Assembly: GCF_002811765.1 (NCBI RefSeq)
Contig: NZ_NPDR01000007.1
Location: forward strand, 1-64,000
Reading direction: 5' to 3'
DNA length: 64,000 bases
Source of the DNA: Leptospira saintgironsiae
GTDB taxonomy: Bacteria > Spirochaetota > Leptospiria > Leptospirales > Leptospiraceae
Part shown: one piece after another, positions 46,005 through 55,274 of the stretch
How the letters are laid out: every line of letters begins with the position of its first letter
How positions within the stretch are numbered: position 1 is the first letter of the stretch
The notes under the pieces: generated by a model
What the model was told of the DNA's origin: nothing
The model's database searches: none
What the model saw: only the letters and a program-made list of their open reading frames with translations
Translations under genes and position numbers: made by a program

Positions 46005-46745
46005 ATGAAAGCTTTAGTAACAGGAGCAAGCGAAGGGATCGGAAGAGAATTCGCTAAACAACTTGCATCAAAAGGTTATAAGATCACTGCAGTAGCAAGA
46101 AACGAAGTAAGGCTCAAACAACTAGTAGACGAACTAGGAAAAGGTCATAACTTTATTATTGCCGATCTATCGGATCCAAAATCAACAGCAAAGATCCAAA
46201 AAGAGTTAGAAGACAATCATTACGATTTATTAATAAACAACGCTGGGTTCGGGGTATACGGACCGTTTGACAAGGCGGACCTTCCTAGATTACAGGCGAT
46301 GACCCGTTTGAATATAGACTCTCTTGTATCCTTGTCTTATTCTTTCTTAAAAAAATCCCAATCAGGAGATTCTTTGATGAATATCTCTTCTACCTTGGGT
46401 CTTGTTCCAATGCCTTCTTCCGGAGTGTATTCAGCAACTAAGGCATTTGTAACTTCTTTCAGTGAATCCTTATGGTATGAGCAAAGAAAAAGAGGAGTTT
46501 ATGTTATGGGGCTTTGTCCTGGAGTAACAGTTTCTAACTTTTTCGAAAGAGCCGGAGGAGATCCAAAAGATTTTCCAAAAGCAATCGCTCAATCCGCGGA
46601 AACTTTGGTGGAATATGCTTTGGCAGCTTTAAAAAAGAGAAGTTCCCCTACTGTGGTTTCTGGACTTCCAAATAAAGTTCTAGTAAAAGTTTCTAAGCTG
46701 ATCGGAAGAAAGGCTACAGTTAAATTGATGGGAAAAATGAGGTAA
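46005..46745 (+). CDS. Short-chain dehydrogenase/reductase
   Basis: A 246-residue classical SDR. Cofactor motif TGASEGIGREF, then LLINNAGFGVYG, catalytic Ser in MNISSTLG and YSATK with catalytic Tyr and Lys. The basic residues suggest NADP(H), but this is not certain. Substrate unknown. I chose the ATG at 46005 with GGAGGAAAGG directly upstream. It is followed 3 bases later by the MIP channel gene, an apparent operon. Confidence 0.9.
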   Translation: MKALVTGASEGIGREFAKQLASKGYKITAVARNEVRLKQLVDELGKGHNFIIADLSDPKSTAKIQKELEDNHYDLLINNAGFGVYGPFDKADLPRLQAMTRLNIDSLVSLSYSFLKKSQSGDSLMNISSTLGLVPMPSSGVYSATKAFVTSFSESLWYEQRKRGVYVMGLCPGVTVSNFFERAGGDPKDFPKAIAQSAETLVEYALAALKKRSSPTVVSGLPNKVLVKVSKLIGRKATVKLMGKMR

Positions 46746-46748
46746 TAG

Positions 46749-47468
46749 ATGACGTCCCCTTTTTTTGGAGAATTTTTAGGCACATTTGTGCTGATACTTT
46801 TAGGAGACGGAGTAGTAGCCGGAGTTTTATTAGAAAAATCTAAAGCAAAAGATTCCGGTTGGATAGTGATTACTGCTGCTTGGGCATTCGCAGTGATTTT
46901 AGGAGTTTTTACTGCAAAAGCATTTGGAAGTGCGGATGCTCATTTAAATCCTGCAGTTACTTTGGCATTTGCTGTACAGTCTGGAGAATATTCTAAAATT
47001 CCAATATACCTTCCTGCACAATTTTTGGGGGCGTTTTTAGGAGCAATTGCTGTATACCTACATTATCTTCCTCATTGGAAAGAGACAAAGGACTCAGGAA
47101 AAATCTTAGCAGTATTCTCTACAGATCCTGCTATCTCTAATCCGCCTTCTAACTTCTTTAGTGAATTTTTGGGGACATTCATTTTGATCTTAGGGATACA
47201 TTCTATCTTCTCCGCTCAAATTGCTGATGTGACCACACCTATGGGAGTTTTTTTTGTAGGTATCTTAGTTTGGGTGATTGGACTTTCCATGGGAGGAACT
47301 ACAGGATATGCGATCAATCCTGCGAGAGATCTTGGGCCTAGATTAGCACATTATCTTCTTCCTATTGCAAACAAAGGAAACTCTGGATGGAAATATGCAT
47401 GGCTTCCCATTCTTGCACCTTTAGCAGGTGGGGCCTTTGCAGGAATATTTTTAAAATCCATATTATAA
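46749..47468 (+). CDS. MIP-family channel (aquaporin/glycerol facilitator)
   Basis: A 239-residue channel with six helices and both NPA boxes: HLNPAVTLAF and INPARDLGPR. The Asp after the second NPA box (NPARD) is typical of the glycerol-conducting branch. GAGGTAATAG precedes the ATG. Next comes a glycerophosphodiesterase lipoprotein gene, so the likely job is uptake of glycerol released from phosphodiesters. It lies 3 bases after the SDR gene. Confidence 0.92.
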   Translation: MTSPFFGEFLGTFVLILLGDGVVAGVLLEKSKAKDSGWIVITAAWAFAVILGVFTAKAFGSADAHLNPAVTLAFAVQSGEYSKIPIYLPAQFLGAFLGAIAVYLHYLPHWKETKDSGKILAVFSTDPAISNPPSNFFSEFLGTFILILGIHSIFSAQIADVTTPMGVFFVGILVWVIGLSMGGTTGYAINPARDLGPRLAHYLLPIANKGNSGWKYAWLPILAPLAGGAFAGIFLKSIL

Positions 47469-47500
47469 TTTTAAAGGTTTAGCAGGATCCAATCGACAAC

Positions 47501-48457
47501 ATGAAATCATTTTCTCTCAAACAAACATTCTTAATATTCTTTTTGATCTATATATCTTGTTTAGGAGAACAGATCCGAAACAAACCTATCGAAGGAAATT
47601 TGGATCTACAAGGTCATAGAGGAGCCAGAGGTTTAAAACCAGAAAACACCTGGCCGGCATTCGAAGAGGCCCTTTCTCAAGGAATGACCACGATCGAATT
47701 GGATACTGTTCTAACCAAAGATCAGAAAATTATAATACATCATGACTCTGAATCTAATCCTGCATTATGTTCTAAGAAAGATGGATCAGAGATCATTTCT
47801 AAATCTATTTATGAACTTACTCTGGCAGAATTAAAAGAATTAGATTGTGGAACTAAAAAGAATCCTAAATTCCCTGAGCAAGTCTCTGTTCCTGGGACTG
47901 AACTTTTGACCATACAGGAGTTTTTTGAAAAAATCCAAACATGGGAAAGAACGGGAAAAAGAAAAGTTATCCCAAAGTTTAATATAGAGACAAAATTCCC
48001 ACAAGATGCAGAGTCCCAGGTCTCTAATGAAATTTTAGAAGCACATGTAAATCTTCTGATCAAAGCGATTGAAACAGCAAAGGTCACTGATCGCGCAACA
48101 ATCCAATCTTTTTATCTTCCTGCGATTTCCTTGGTAAAAAAGAAAAATCCTAAGATCAAAACTTCTGCGTTATTCTCCCTCACCTATTCCCAAGGGACTG
48201 CAATGAAATTTGGGTTTGGTAATTCCAGAAGAGAATATGTTTTAAATCAAACTAAAGAGTTAAGGGCAGATATTATTTCTCCTTATTTCTTATATGTAAC
48301 AGATGAATTCGTTTCTAAGGCTCATTCTTTAGGAATTAAAGTGATCCCTTGGACAGTAAATGATACAAATGAAATGGAAAGATTGATAGAAGCAGGCGTG
48401 GACGGAATTATTACAGATTATCCAGATCGACTGAATTCTGTTCTTAAAAAACATTAG
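47501..48457 (+). CDS. Glycerophosphodiester phosphodiesterase lipoprotein
   Basis: A 318-residue GDPD enzyme with a lipoprotein signal (FFLIYISC, Cys20). Catalytic motifs: [40 protein letters not shown] and late [28 protein letters not shown]. It hydrolyses glycerophosphodiesters to sn-glycerol-3-phosphate and an alcohol, outside the inner membrane. Neighbouring the MIP channel, it suggests a small lipid-headgroup scavenging unit. Confidence 0.9.
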   Translation: MKSFSLKQTFLIFFLIYISCLGEQIRNKPIEGNLDLQGHRGARGLKPENTWPAFEEALSQGMTTIELDTVLTKDQKIIIHHDSESNPALCSKKDGSEIISKSIYELTLAELKELDCGTKKNPKFPEQVSVPGTELLTIQEFFEKIQTWERTGKRKVIPKFNIETKFPQDAESQVSNEILEAHVNLLIKAIETAKVTDRATIQSFYLPAISLVKKKNPKIKTSALFSLTYSQGTAMKFGFGNSRREYVLNQTKELRADIISPYFLYVTDEFVSKAHSLGIKVIPWTVNDTNEMERLIEAGVDGIITDYPDRLNSVLKKH

Positions 48458-48490
48458 ACACCCTTTCGGTTCTGCTTATCCTAACGGGAA

Positions 48491-50530
48491 GTGAAGCGGT
48501 CTCTTATACTTCTTTCTAGTTTTTGGTTTTGTTTCTCTTTAGAAGCGGCACCGATCGAAGACGGAGTGTTGCAAATTTCCTCTCCGGATCTTGCTGAACA
48601 CTCCGAACTGATTCCATTAAATGGGAACTGGCAATTTTTGTACGGAGAATTTGTTTCTCCTGAAAAAAGTTCAACAGCTAACTGGGATATGTTAACTATT
48701 CCTCGTTCTTGGCAGGATACTAAAAAAGGAGATCAAGTACTTCCGAGAGAAGGAGCAGCAAGTTTTCGTTTATCCATCATCTTCCCGGAAGAAGATCTGA
48801 AAAAAGAAATCGGGTTGATGATGCCCGACTTTGCATCTTCTTACAAATTATATTATAATGGAAGATTAGTTTATTCTTCTGGCGCTCCTAGTTTAGATCC
48901 TTCTTCTGAAATTCCTAAGATCAAATCTGTATATCTACCTTTAAGAATAGAAAAGACAAATACGGAAATTTTAGTACAAGGCTCTAACTGGATCAATAAT
49001 TTCGGTGGTTTCTGGCAGGTTCCAAAACTAGGAACCTTAGAAGCGATTTATAGAGAAAAACTGATCACTCAATCCAGGGAATCTTTTTTGTTTGGTGGGC
49101 TTCTTCTTATAGGACTTTATCATACAGGGCTTTTTCTATTTAGAAGAAAAGAAAGGTCTGCATTCTATTTTGCATTATTTACTTTTTTATTAACTTTAAG
49201 AGTAGCATTGATCGGCAACAGGCTCGTCCTGGAAATTTTCCCGGACTTTCCTTGGGAGTCCGTTTTTAGATTAGAATTCTTCTCCTTCTATACTGCAGTT
49301 CCGATCTTTTTAATGTTCCATCGATCTTTGTTCCCAGAAGATACATTCTCATGGGTACCTGCTGCTGCTTGGGTTTTAGCAATCGCTTACGATATCACTC
49401 TATTATTCCCGATCGGATTTTTTACTAAGATTATAGGTCCATTCCAAATTGTAACAGGGATCGGCCTACTCTATGTTCTGTTTACAGTTTGTTTAGGAGT
49501 TTGGAAAAAAAGAGAAGATTCACTTTTATTCCTCACAGGATTTTTTGCATTCGGTATTACGGTAGGAGTAGATCTACTCTGGGACAAATTAAATCTAAGA
49601 GGGATTAATCTTTCTCCTTACGGACTTTTAGTATTTACTCTTTCTCAATCTTTAGTACTTTCCAGAAGGATCGCAAGAGCATTCAGAAAATCCGAAATAC
49701 TTAGTGAGAATTTAAGGATAACGAACAGTGCACTGAATATTCTAAAAGATAATTTGGAAGTTTTGGTCCGAGAGAAAACTTCTGAATTGAATCACTCTTT
49801 AGAAAGAATACGAAAAGATTTACTCGTTGCTCAAAGGATCCAGAAAAAACTTTTTCCAGAAAATGTAGAAGCATACAAAGAATTAAAATACGCAGTTAAA
49901 TATCTTCCAAGAGACGAAGTGGGCGGAGATTTTTACGATATTTTTGAAGTTTCTCCTGGAGTGTATCGTATCTTTCTCGCAGATGCTACTGGGCACGGAG
50001 TCCAAGCGGCGCTCGTTACTATGGCAATCAAAGCAGAATACGAGGGAATTAAATTCGGAGCAAAAGATCCAGGATTCTGTTTGGATCTTTTGGATGATAA
50101 ATTCCAAAGAAAATTCTCTTCTTTAGGGACTATATTCTCTTCAATCATCGTGGATATTTATGCCAGAGAAAACAGATTAGTTTATGCTTCTGCAGGACAT
50201 CCGGATCAGATTTTAGTACATTCTTCTAATCTTATGAATTTAAGAAGAACAGGTGCTATCATAGGTTTAAAGAACAAAAAAAGTTATGAGAACCAAGAGT
50301 TGGAATTTCTAAACGGAGATAGGATGTTTCTTTTTTCGGACGGAGTATTCGAACAATTCAATTCCAAAAGAGAAGCATGGGGAGAATCTAGACTTAGAAA
50401 TCGGATCTCAGAACTTTCCGCAGAACCTATCGAAAATATTCCGGATATAGTGATGAAAGATCTGGATTTATGGCTTGGATATTCCCAACCCCAAGATGAT
50501 ATAAGTCTGATCGCAATCGAAAGAGTTTGA
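48491..50530 (+). CDS. 7TM-DISM sensor with SpoIIE/PP2C phosphatase
   Basis: A 679-residue protein, GTG start, with a cleavable signal (LILLSSFWFCFSLEAAP). An extracytoplasmic jelly-roll domain (about 25-190: IPLNGNWQFLYGEF, SYKLYYNGRLVYSSG), seven helices (about 195-390), a coiled linker (about 405-450) and a SpoIIE-type PP2C domain (about 465-679: DEVGGDFYDIFEVSPG, FLADATGHGVQAALV, MFLFSDGVFEQF) follow in order. It should dephosphorylate a protein such as an anti-sigma antagonist. The sensor matches the cyclase at 35606. Confidence 0.9.
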   Translation: MKRSLILLSSFWFCFSLEAAPIEDGVLQISSPDLAEHSELIPLNGNWQFLYGEFVSPEKSSTANWDMLTIPRSWQDTKKGDQVLPREGAASFRLSIIFPEEDLKKEIGLMMPDFASSYKLYYNGRLVYSSGAPSLDPSSEIPKIKSVYLPLRIEKTNTEILVQGSNWINNFGGFWQVPKLGTLEAIYREKLITQSRESFLFGGLLLIGLYHTGLFLFRRKERSAFYFALFTFLLTLRVALIGNRLVLEIFPDFPWESVFRLEFFSFYTAVPIFLMFHRSLFPEDTFSWVPAAAWVLAIAYDITLLFPIGFFTKIIGPFQIVTGIGLLYVLFTVCLGVWKKREDSLLFLTGFFAFGITVGVDLLWDKLNLRGINLSPYGLLVFTLSQSLVLSRRIARAFRKSEILSENLRITNSALNILKDNLEVLVREKTSELNHSLERIRKDLLVAQRIQKKLFPENVEAYKELKYAVKYLPRDEVGGDFYDIFEVSPGVYRIFLADATGHGVQAALVTMAIKAEYEGIKFGAKDPGFCLDLLDDKFQRKFSSLGTIFSSIIVDIYARENRLVYASAGHPDQILVHSSNLMNLRRTGAIIGLKNKKSYENQELEFLNGDRMFLFSDGVFEQFNSKREAWGESRLRNRISELSAEPIENIPDIVMKDLDLWLGYSQPQDDISLIAIERV

Positions 50531-50570
50531 AAGGACTATTTCTCTTGTACAAAACCGGAAAATAAAGAAT

Positions 50571-51812
50571 ATGACAGTCCAAAAAAAGTCCGCACTTCAA
50601 TTTTTACTTTTTACATTACTTATAGATTTTATCGGCTTCGGGATCATCATCCCTGTGGTTCCAAATCTTTTAAAAGATATGTTGCAGGGAAACTTAAGCA
50701 CTGCAGCTGTTTATGGAGGACTTCTATCCTTTACATATGCGATCACTCAATTTTTCTTCGCACCTATCATCGGAGGTTTAAGCGATAGATTCGGAAGAAG
50801 ACCAGTCTTACTCGCCTCCTTGTTCGGATTAGGAATTGATTATGCATTCTTAGCATTGGCTCCAAATGTATTTTGGTTATTCGTAGGAAGAATTATCGCA
50901 GGGATCACAGGAGCAAGTTACGGAGTCGCAGGTGCAATCATCGCAGATATCAGTCCTCCTGAAAAAAGATCCCAAAACCTGGGATTAGTAGGAATGGCAT
51001 TTGGGATGGGATTTATTATAGGTCCGATCATTGGTGGTTTATTTTCTGAATTCGGCCCAAGAGCTCCTTTTTGGGTGGCTTCTTCTCTTTCTCTTTTGAA
51101 CTGGGTGTATGGATATTTTGTTTTGCCTGAAACACTCATAGAAGAGAACAGAAGAAAATTCAACTGGGTGATGGCAAACCCATTCGGTTCAGTCGTAGCC
51201 TTTTTCCGTTACCCTGGACCTTTAAGCGGTCTAGTAGTTTCATTATTTCTAATATTCGTAGCAAACCATTGTATGGAGACCAGTTGGTCTTATTTTACAA
51301 TGAATAAATTCCAATGGACTGCAACTAAGATCGGATTCTCCCTCGCCGTAGTAGGTGCTTCACTCGCAGTGGTCCAAGGAGGACTACTTAGGATCATCAT
51401 CCCTAAGTTGGGACAAAAAAATTCTGCTTATATAGGAATTTTAGCGAGAGTGGTCATGAGCGCGTTATTCGCATTCGCTTGGGAAGAATGGATGCTTTAT
51501 GCTCTACTTGTTCCATTCTCTTTTTGTTTTATCGCAACACCTGCAATCCAAGGTTATATTTCTAATCATGTTTCTCCTACACAACAAGGAGAGTTCCAAG
51601 GAATTATGGGAAGTATGATGAGCCTAAGTTCTATTTTAGGCCCATTGCTTATGAGTTTTGTTTTTTCTTATTTTACAAGAGAAGGTATGCAGCCCTATTT
51701 TCCGGGAGCACCCTTTATAGTGAGTTCCTTTCTTGCGATCTTAAGTTTAGTGATCGCAATTATTTCTTTTAGAAAGGAAAAACTAAGAGTGGGAGAAAAG
51801 GTCGGAGAATAA
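50571..51812 (+). CDS. MFS transporter, TetA-like
   Basis: A 413-residue, 12-helix transporter. The TetA-like opening LIDFIGFGIIIPVVPNLL, motif A GGLSDRFGRRPVLLASL and motif C-like GMAFGMGFIIGPIIGGLFSEFG place it in the drug:H+ antiporter-1 group. It likely exports a toxic or amphiphilic compound with protons. The actual substrate is unknown and sequence alone does not show tetracycline resistance. It ends one base before the convergent acidic-protein gene. Confidence 0.9.
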   Translation: MTVQKKSALQFLLFTLLIDFIGFGIIIPVVPNLLKDMLQGNLSTAAVYGGLLSFTYAITQFFFAPIIGGLSDRFGRRPVLLASLFGLGIDYAFLALAPNVFWLFVGRIIAGITGASYGVAGAIIADISPPEKRSQNLGLVGMAFGMGFIIGPIIGGLFSEFGPRAPFWVASSLSLLNWVYGYFVLPETLIEENRRKFNWVMANPFGSVVAFFRYPGPLSGLVVSLFLIFVANHCMETSWSYFTMNKFQWTATKIGFSLAVVGASLAVVQGGLLRIIIPKLGQKNSAYIGILARVVMSALFAFAWEEWMLYALLVPFSFCFIATPAIQGYISNHVSPTQQGEFQGIMGSMMSLSSILGPLLMSFVFSYFTREGMQPYFPGAPFIVSSFLAILSLVIAIISFRKEKLRVGEKVGE

Positions 51813-51813
51813 T

Positions 51814-52464
51814 CTATTCTTCTTCGTCTTCTTCTAACGCAAGATAAAACAGGGCCCATAAAGTATCGAATAGGATCTGCATTAATAACGCGAACCTTTC
51901 TTCTCTATCTTCTACAGTTTTAAAATCATTGATTAAAAAGGTAACGAAAGGTTCTAAGATCCTTCTTTCTTCCAGATCAGGAATTGCGTTCAAACTTTTG
52001 AGAGTAAAGTTCTCTTCAACAGGAACATTATGATAATTTAATCTACTATTCAGAACTAGAACAGCCAATTCCAGGAGTTCTGCATCTGACATTGTGCTTA
52101 CACCAGCGTCGTTTAATCCGGAAAGTAAACTAGAGATCGCTTCGTCAGTGATCTCCTCACTTCTATCCTCGTCTTCGTCGCTGTATGCTTCTGAAATTGC
52201 GATTAGAACTGCAGTTGCTTGGTCCCAAAAAGAAGACAATGTCTCGTCCAAACGAGCCTCATCCTCTTCTGTTAATTCCCTTTTGAAACCTGAATCTAGA
52301 TCATCATAAAAAGGTTCCGGATCATCAGTCTCGCATGCTGCAGAAATGAATGTGCGAACAGCAATCCAAAACGGGGACTTATCGTGCCCGACGCGAAGAA
52401 TTTCCTCGGCATATTTGGCTACTGTAGCTCTCCAAGTGGAAGGGGAATAGGAAGGAATCTCCAT
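51814..52464 (-). CDS. Acidic protein of unknown function
   Basis: A 216-residue, highly acidic helical protein I do not recognise (ELTEEDEARLDETLSSFWDQ, SDEDEDRSEEITDEAISSLL, C-terminal ALEEDEEE). No signal peptide. Start at the ATG at 52464; TTG at 52470 is an alternative. The general character resembles the acidic protein at 29982, but I could not align the two with confidence. Confidence 0.7.
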   Translation of the reverse strand: MEIPSYSPSTWRATVAKYAEEILRVGHDKSPFWIAVRTFISAACETDDPEPFYDDLDSGFKRELTEEDEARLDETLSSFWDQATAVLIAISEAYSDEDEDRSEEITDEAISSLLSGLNDAGVSTMSDAELLELAVLVLNSRLNYHNVPVEENFTLKSLNAIPDLEERRILEPFVTFLINDFKTVEDREERFALLMQILFDTLWALFYLALEEDEEE

Positions 52465-52607
52465 ATTCAAATAATCCCTACTCTCTCCAAACTCGTCGAC
52501 ACTATAAATCTTTTCATATTATTTTTTAAGAAGAAATTTGAACGGGATCTTTAATACGCTCAAAGATTCTAGTTGCTCCTAACTGAGAAGTATCGATTAT
52601 TTCCCGC

Positions 52608-53609
52608 ATGAGCATTGACGAAAATTATGATTTCCCCAGGTTTCGTTCCGATTCAAATGCGGGTCATTATGAAAGTTGGTTTGTAAGAGGAAATCATCCA
52701 ACTCGTCCTCTGGCAATATGGATCCGTTATACTATTTTTTCTCCGAAAAATTCTCCTAAAGATTCAATAGGAGAATTATGGGCGATCTATTTCGATGGAG
52801 AGAATGGAAAACATTATGTTTCCAAATCGGAATATCCTATTTCAGAATGTGAATTTACTGGAGATCCATTCAAAGTCCGGATTGCTTCCTCCATTCAAGA
52901 TCATAATGGACTTAAAGGTAAATCAGGAAACAAACAAGGGTCTACAAACATAGAATGGGACCTAAACTTCTCCGGAGGAGATAAACCTCTTTTTCTTTTT
53001 CCCAAAAATCTTTACTCTGGAGGTTTTCCAAAGGCGAAGGTACTGGTAGGCAGACCTTCCCTATTACTTAATGGATTTATAAAATTAGAAAATAATAAAA
53101 TAGATCTTAAGGACTGGAAAGGTAGCCAAAATCATAACTGGGGCCCAAAACATACGGATCAATATGCATGGGGACAAGTAGCCGGTTTTGACGGAGAAGA
53201 AGGTTCTTTTCTGGAATTGGCAACTGCAAAGATTAAGATTGGCCCTCTCTGGACTCCTGCAATCACTCCAATTGTTTTACGTTTACATGGCAAAGAATAT
53301 GCGCTGAACGGTTTACTCTCTTCTTTTGGAAGAGCAGACTATCATTACTTCGATTGGAAATTTCAGGCGACTTCTCCTGAAATAAAAATAGAAGGAAGAA
53401 TTCATGCCGATAAAAAAGATTTCGCCTGCCTACGTTATGCGAATCCTCCAGGCGGTTGGAAGTTTTGTCTAAATAGCAAAATAGCTAGAGCAGAAGTTTT
53501 GGTCCAAAGAAAAGGAGAAACCTCTCCACTTCGTTTAAGATCTGCCAGAAGTGCAGCATTTGAAATACTTACTGAAGATACTTCTCACAGTTTATTGACT
53601 GAAGTTTAA
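52608..53609 (+). CDS. AttH/CrtC/tocopherol-cyclase-like lipocalin-fold protein
   Basis: A 333-residue protein that resembles the AttH/CrtC (hydroxyneurosporene synthase) and tocopherol-cyclase-like lipocalin group: HYESWFVRGNHPTRPLAIWIRY near the N-terminus, then GSQNHNWGPKHTDQYAWGQVAGF, where NH-WG is the hallmark, and ALNGLLSSFGRADYHYFDW. Members act on isoprenoids or hydrophobic ligands; the role here is not known. Cytosolic, no signal peptide. It is 143 bases from the divergent acidic gene. Confidence 0.6.
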   Translation: MSIDENYDFPRFRSDSNAGHYESWFVRGNHPTRPLAIWIRYTIFSPKNSPKDSIGELWAIYFDGENGKHYVSKSEYPISECEFTGDPFKVRIASSIQDHNGLKGKSGNKQGSTNIEWDLNFSGGDKPLFLFPKNLYSGGFPKAKVLVGRPSLLLNGFIKLENNKIDLKDWKGSQNHNWGPKHTDQYAWGQVAGFDGEEGSFLELATAKIKIGPLWTPAITPIVLRLHGKEYALNGLLSSFGRADYHYFDWKFQATSPEIKIEGRIHADKKDFACLRYANPPGGWKFCLNSKIARAEVLVQRKGETSPLRLRSARSAAFEILTEDTSHSLLTEV

Positions 53610-53807
53610 GATTCTTTAACTCTCGACCTTTTTGGGATTGACCAGGTTCCCTTTCTCGAAAATTTTGAGAGTCAGCCTCAGTTTCTTTTAATTCTAAAGG
53701 GTTATTCTCTTTGGATAAACCGAAGCGAATCGGGATTTTAGATAAAAATTTCCCGGGGTGGCCTGAGATGGAATGCAGAATGAGGAAAAATCCTTATTGA
53801 CTTTTTT

Positions 53808-53822
53808 TGAGACTTATTCTCA
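53808..53822. promoter_or_regulatory. Fur-family binding site upstream of the imelysin operon
   Basis: TGAGACTTATTCTCA matches the 7-1-7 Fur-type consensus TGA-n-AATnATT-n-TCA at every position but one (C for A at the sixth). A -35 TTGACT lies just before it (53797-53802), so a bound regulator would block the promoter. Iron (Fur) is the natural signal because the operon encodes imelysins and a di-haem cytochrome; PerR- or Zur-like binding cannot be excluded by sequence. Confidence 0.6.
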
Positions 53823-53888
53823 CTTGCAAAATCAAGCCGGTCCCTGTCCCAGGAGCCGGAGGGAGTCATCCCCACAGTTCATCTCTGG

Positions 53889-53922
53889 CCCCGGCCGGAT
53901 TTTATCCGGACCGGGGATTTTT
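53889..53922 (+). promoter_or_regulatory. Terminator-like hairpin in the imelysin leader (possible attenuator)
   Basis: CCCCGGCCGGAT (53889-53900) pairs with ATCCGG-A-CCGGGG (53904-53916; one bulged A) around a TTT loop, and ATTTTT follows. It is a 12-bp GC stem with a T-run inside the 5' leader, 22 bases before the imelysin ATG. Upstream, CCGGTCCCTGTCCCAGG and GAGCCGG could pair with parts of it as an alternative fold. The leader (53830-53916) is far GC-richer than its surroundings. It suggests conditional termination; the signal is unknown. Confidence 0.55.
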
Positions 53923-53944
53923 CCAAATTTTAAGGAGATTTCCC

Positions 53945-55234
53945 ATGCGGAACATCCATACAAAAATATTTTCAATTCTGTTCAGTGTTACTCTGTTCGG
54001 TTCCCTTATTTCTTGTGGGGGCCCAGGTAGCGATAATTCAGCCGCAGCGATCTTAGGTCTGGATATTCCTGCTAGTGCAACTAAGCCTGAATTTTTAAAT
54101 CGATATTCAGCTCTTGCTTTTGAGTCTTATACCCAAGCGGAATTAGATGCTTCCAACTTATCAGCAGCAGTCGATACTTTTGAATCTAATTCAGCACCGA
54201 GTGAAACCGATCTTACTAATCTTAAAAACCTTTGGGTGAAGGCTCGTGCAAGTTATTTGATCACTGAACCTTTCCGATTCAGCAATGGTCCGATTGATAC
54301 TGATACCGTGCTCGAATGTGAATCGGGATCAGAATGCGAAAGTCTTTTGAATGCTTGGCCTCTCGACGAAGATGCAGTAGATACTTATATCAGTAACGGC
54401 AATAACGTAACAAACTTTGCTTCCATCTATGCTAAGATCGGAGATACCAGCTTAGGTGGAGAAGCAGATCCTGAAGCAGATAAAATTGTATTAACAGGAT
54501 ACCATCCAATCGAGTATATTCTCTGGGGAAAAGACACTAGCAACACTGGAGCAGGAAACAGACCTGCCAGCTATTTCAATGGAACAGGTACTGACGGTCA
54601 TAAGCACAGGCAATATCTAAAAACAATCACCAATCGATTGGTTGTTCACTTAGGTTTGATCAAAGACCAATGGGATCCTGCCAATACAGGAAACTATAGA
54701 GAAACCTTCTTAGACTCTGCGAATGTGAACACTTCTATCGGAAATGTTTTTCAAGGATTAGGTTCCTTCATGGCAGGAGAATGGGGGGGAGACCGTCTTA
54801 CAGGTGTGATCGGAGAAACCCAAGAAGAAGAACATTCTTGTTTCAGCGATACTACTAAAGCGGACTTCTATTACGATGCTCAAGGTGTATTGAATATCTG
54901 GACCGGAAATTACAGCATCCAAAAAGGTGTGAACGTTAGCACTGGACCTGGTCTTTCCGCCATATTAAGTTTTAAACAACAAGGTGGGATCCAATCCGAG
55001 ATCGAAAGTGCTAGAAATCTTTTCTGTATCAACCTTTCCGACACCGAATCCGCGGATCCGAACTTTACAACAAGCTGTCCTGCAGGAAGTTTAACTCATA
55101 GATTCGATCAAGCAATCTCTTCTGGAGATAGCCAACACGGACTATTGGTGAATGTTCAGAGATTGATCGGTTCCACATTGAACAGAGATCTTGTTTCGGC
55201 TGCAGCAGCTCTCGGATTCTCTGTAGTTCCATAA
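53945..55234 (+). CDS. Imelysin-family lipoprotein (first copy)
   Basis: A 429-residue predicted lipoprotein (FGSLISC, Cys24). The imelysin signature GxHxxE is intact as GYHPIEYILWG. The helical body contains LWVKARASYLITEPFRF and a late HGLLVNVQRLIG. Imelysins are tied to iron uptake or sensing. The leptospiral antigen LruB is, to my knowledge, of this family. AAGGAG precedes the ATG. It is the first gene of a three-lipoprotein operon below a Fur-like box and a leader hairpin. Confidence 0.88.
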   Translation: MRNIHTKIFSILFSVTLFGSLISCGGPGSDNSAAAILGLDIPASATKPEFLNRYSALAFESYTQAELDASNLSAAVDTFESNSAPSETDLTNLKNLWVKARASYLITEPFRFSNGPIDTDTVLECESGSECESLLNAWPLDEDAVDTYISNGNNVTNFASIYAKIGDTSLGGEADPEADKIVLTGYHPIEYILWGKDTSNTGAGNRPASYFNGTGTDGHKHRQYLKTITNRLVVHLGLIKDQWDPANTGNYRETFLDSANVNTSIGNVFQGLGSFMAGEWGGDRLTGVIGETQEEEHSCFSDTTKADFYYDAQGVLNIWTGNYSIQKGVNVSTGPGLSAILSFKQQGGIQSEIESARNLFCINLSDTESADPNFTTSCPAGSLTHRFDQAISSGDSQHGLLVNVQRLIGSTLNRDLVSAAAALGFSVVP

Positions 55235-55274
55235 TAAAAAGTGATTAGGAATATATAATGCAGGTTCGGTCCCT

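Noticed and set aside
50571..51812. Tetracycline-resistance determinant
   Set aside because: The protein is TetA-like only at the family level; many such exporters have other substrates.
53830..53916. Cobalamin or other known riboswitch
   Set aside because: No B12 box or other riboswitch consensus was found; only the terminator-like hairpin is supported.
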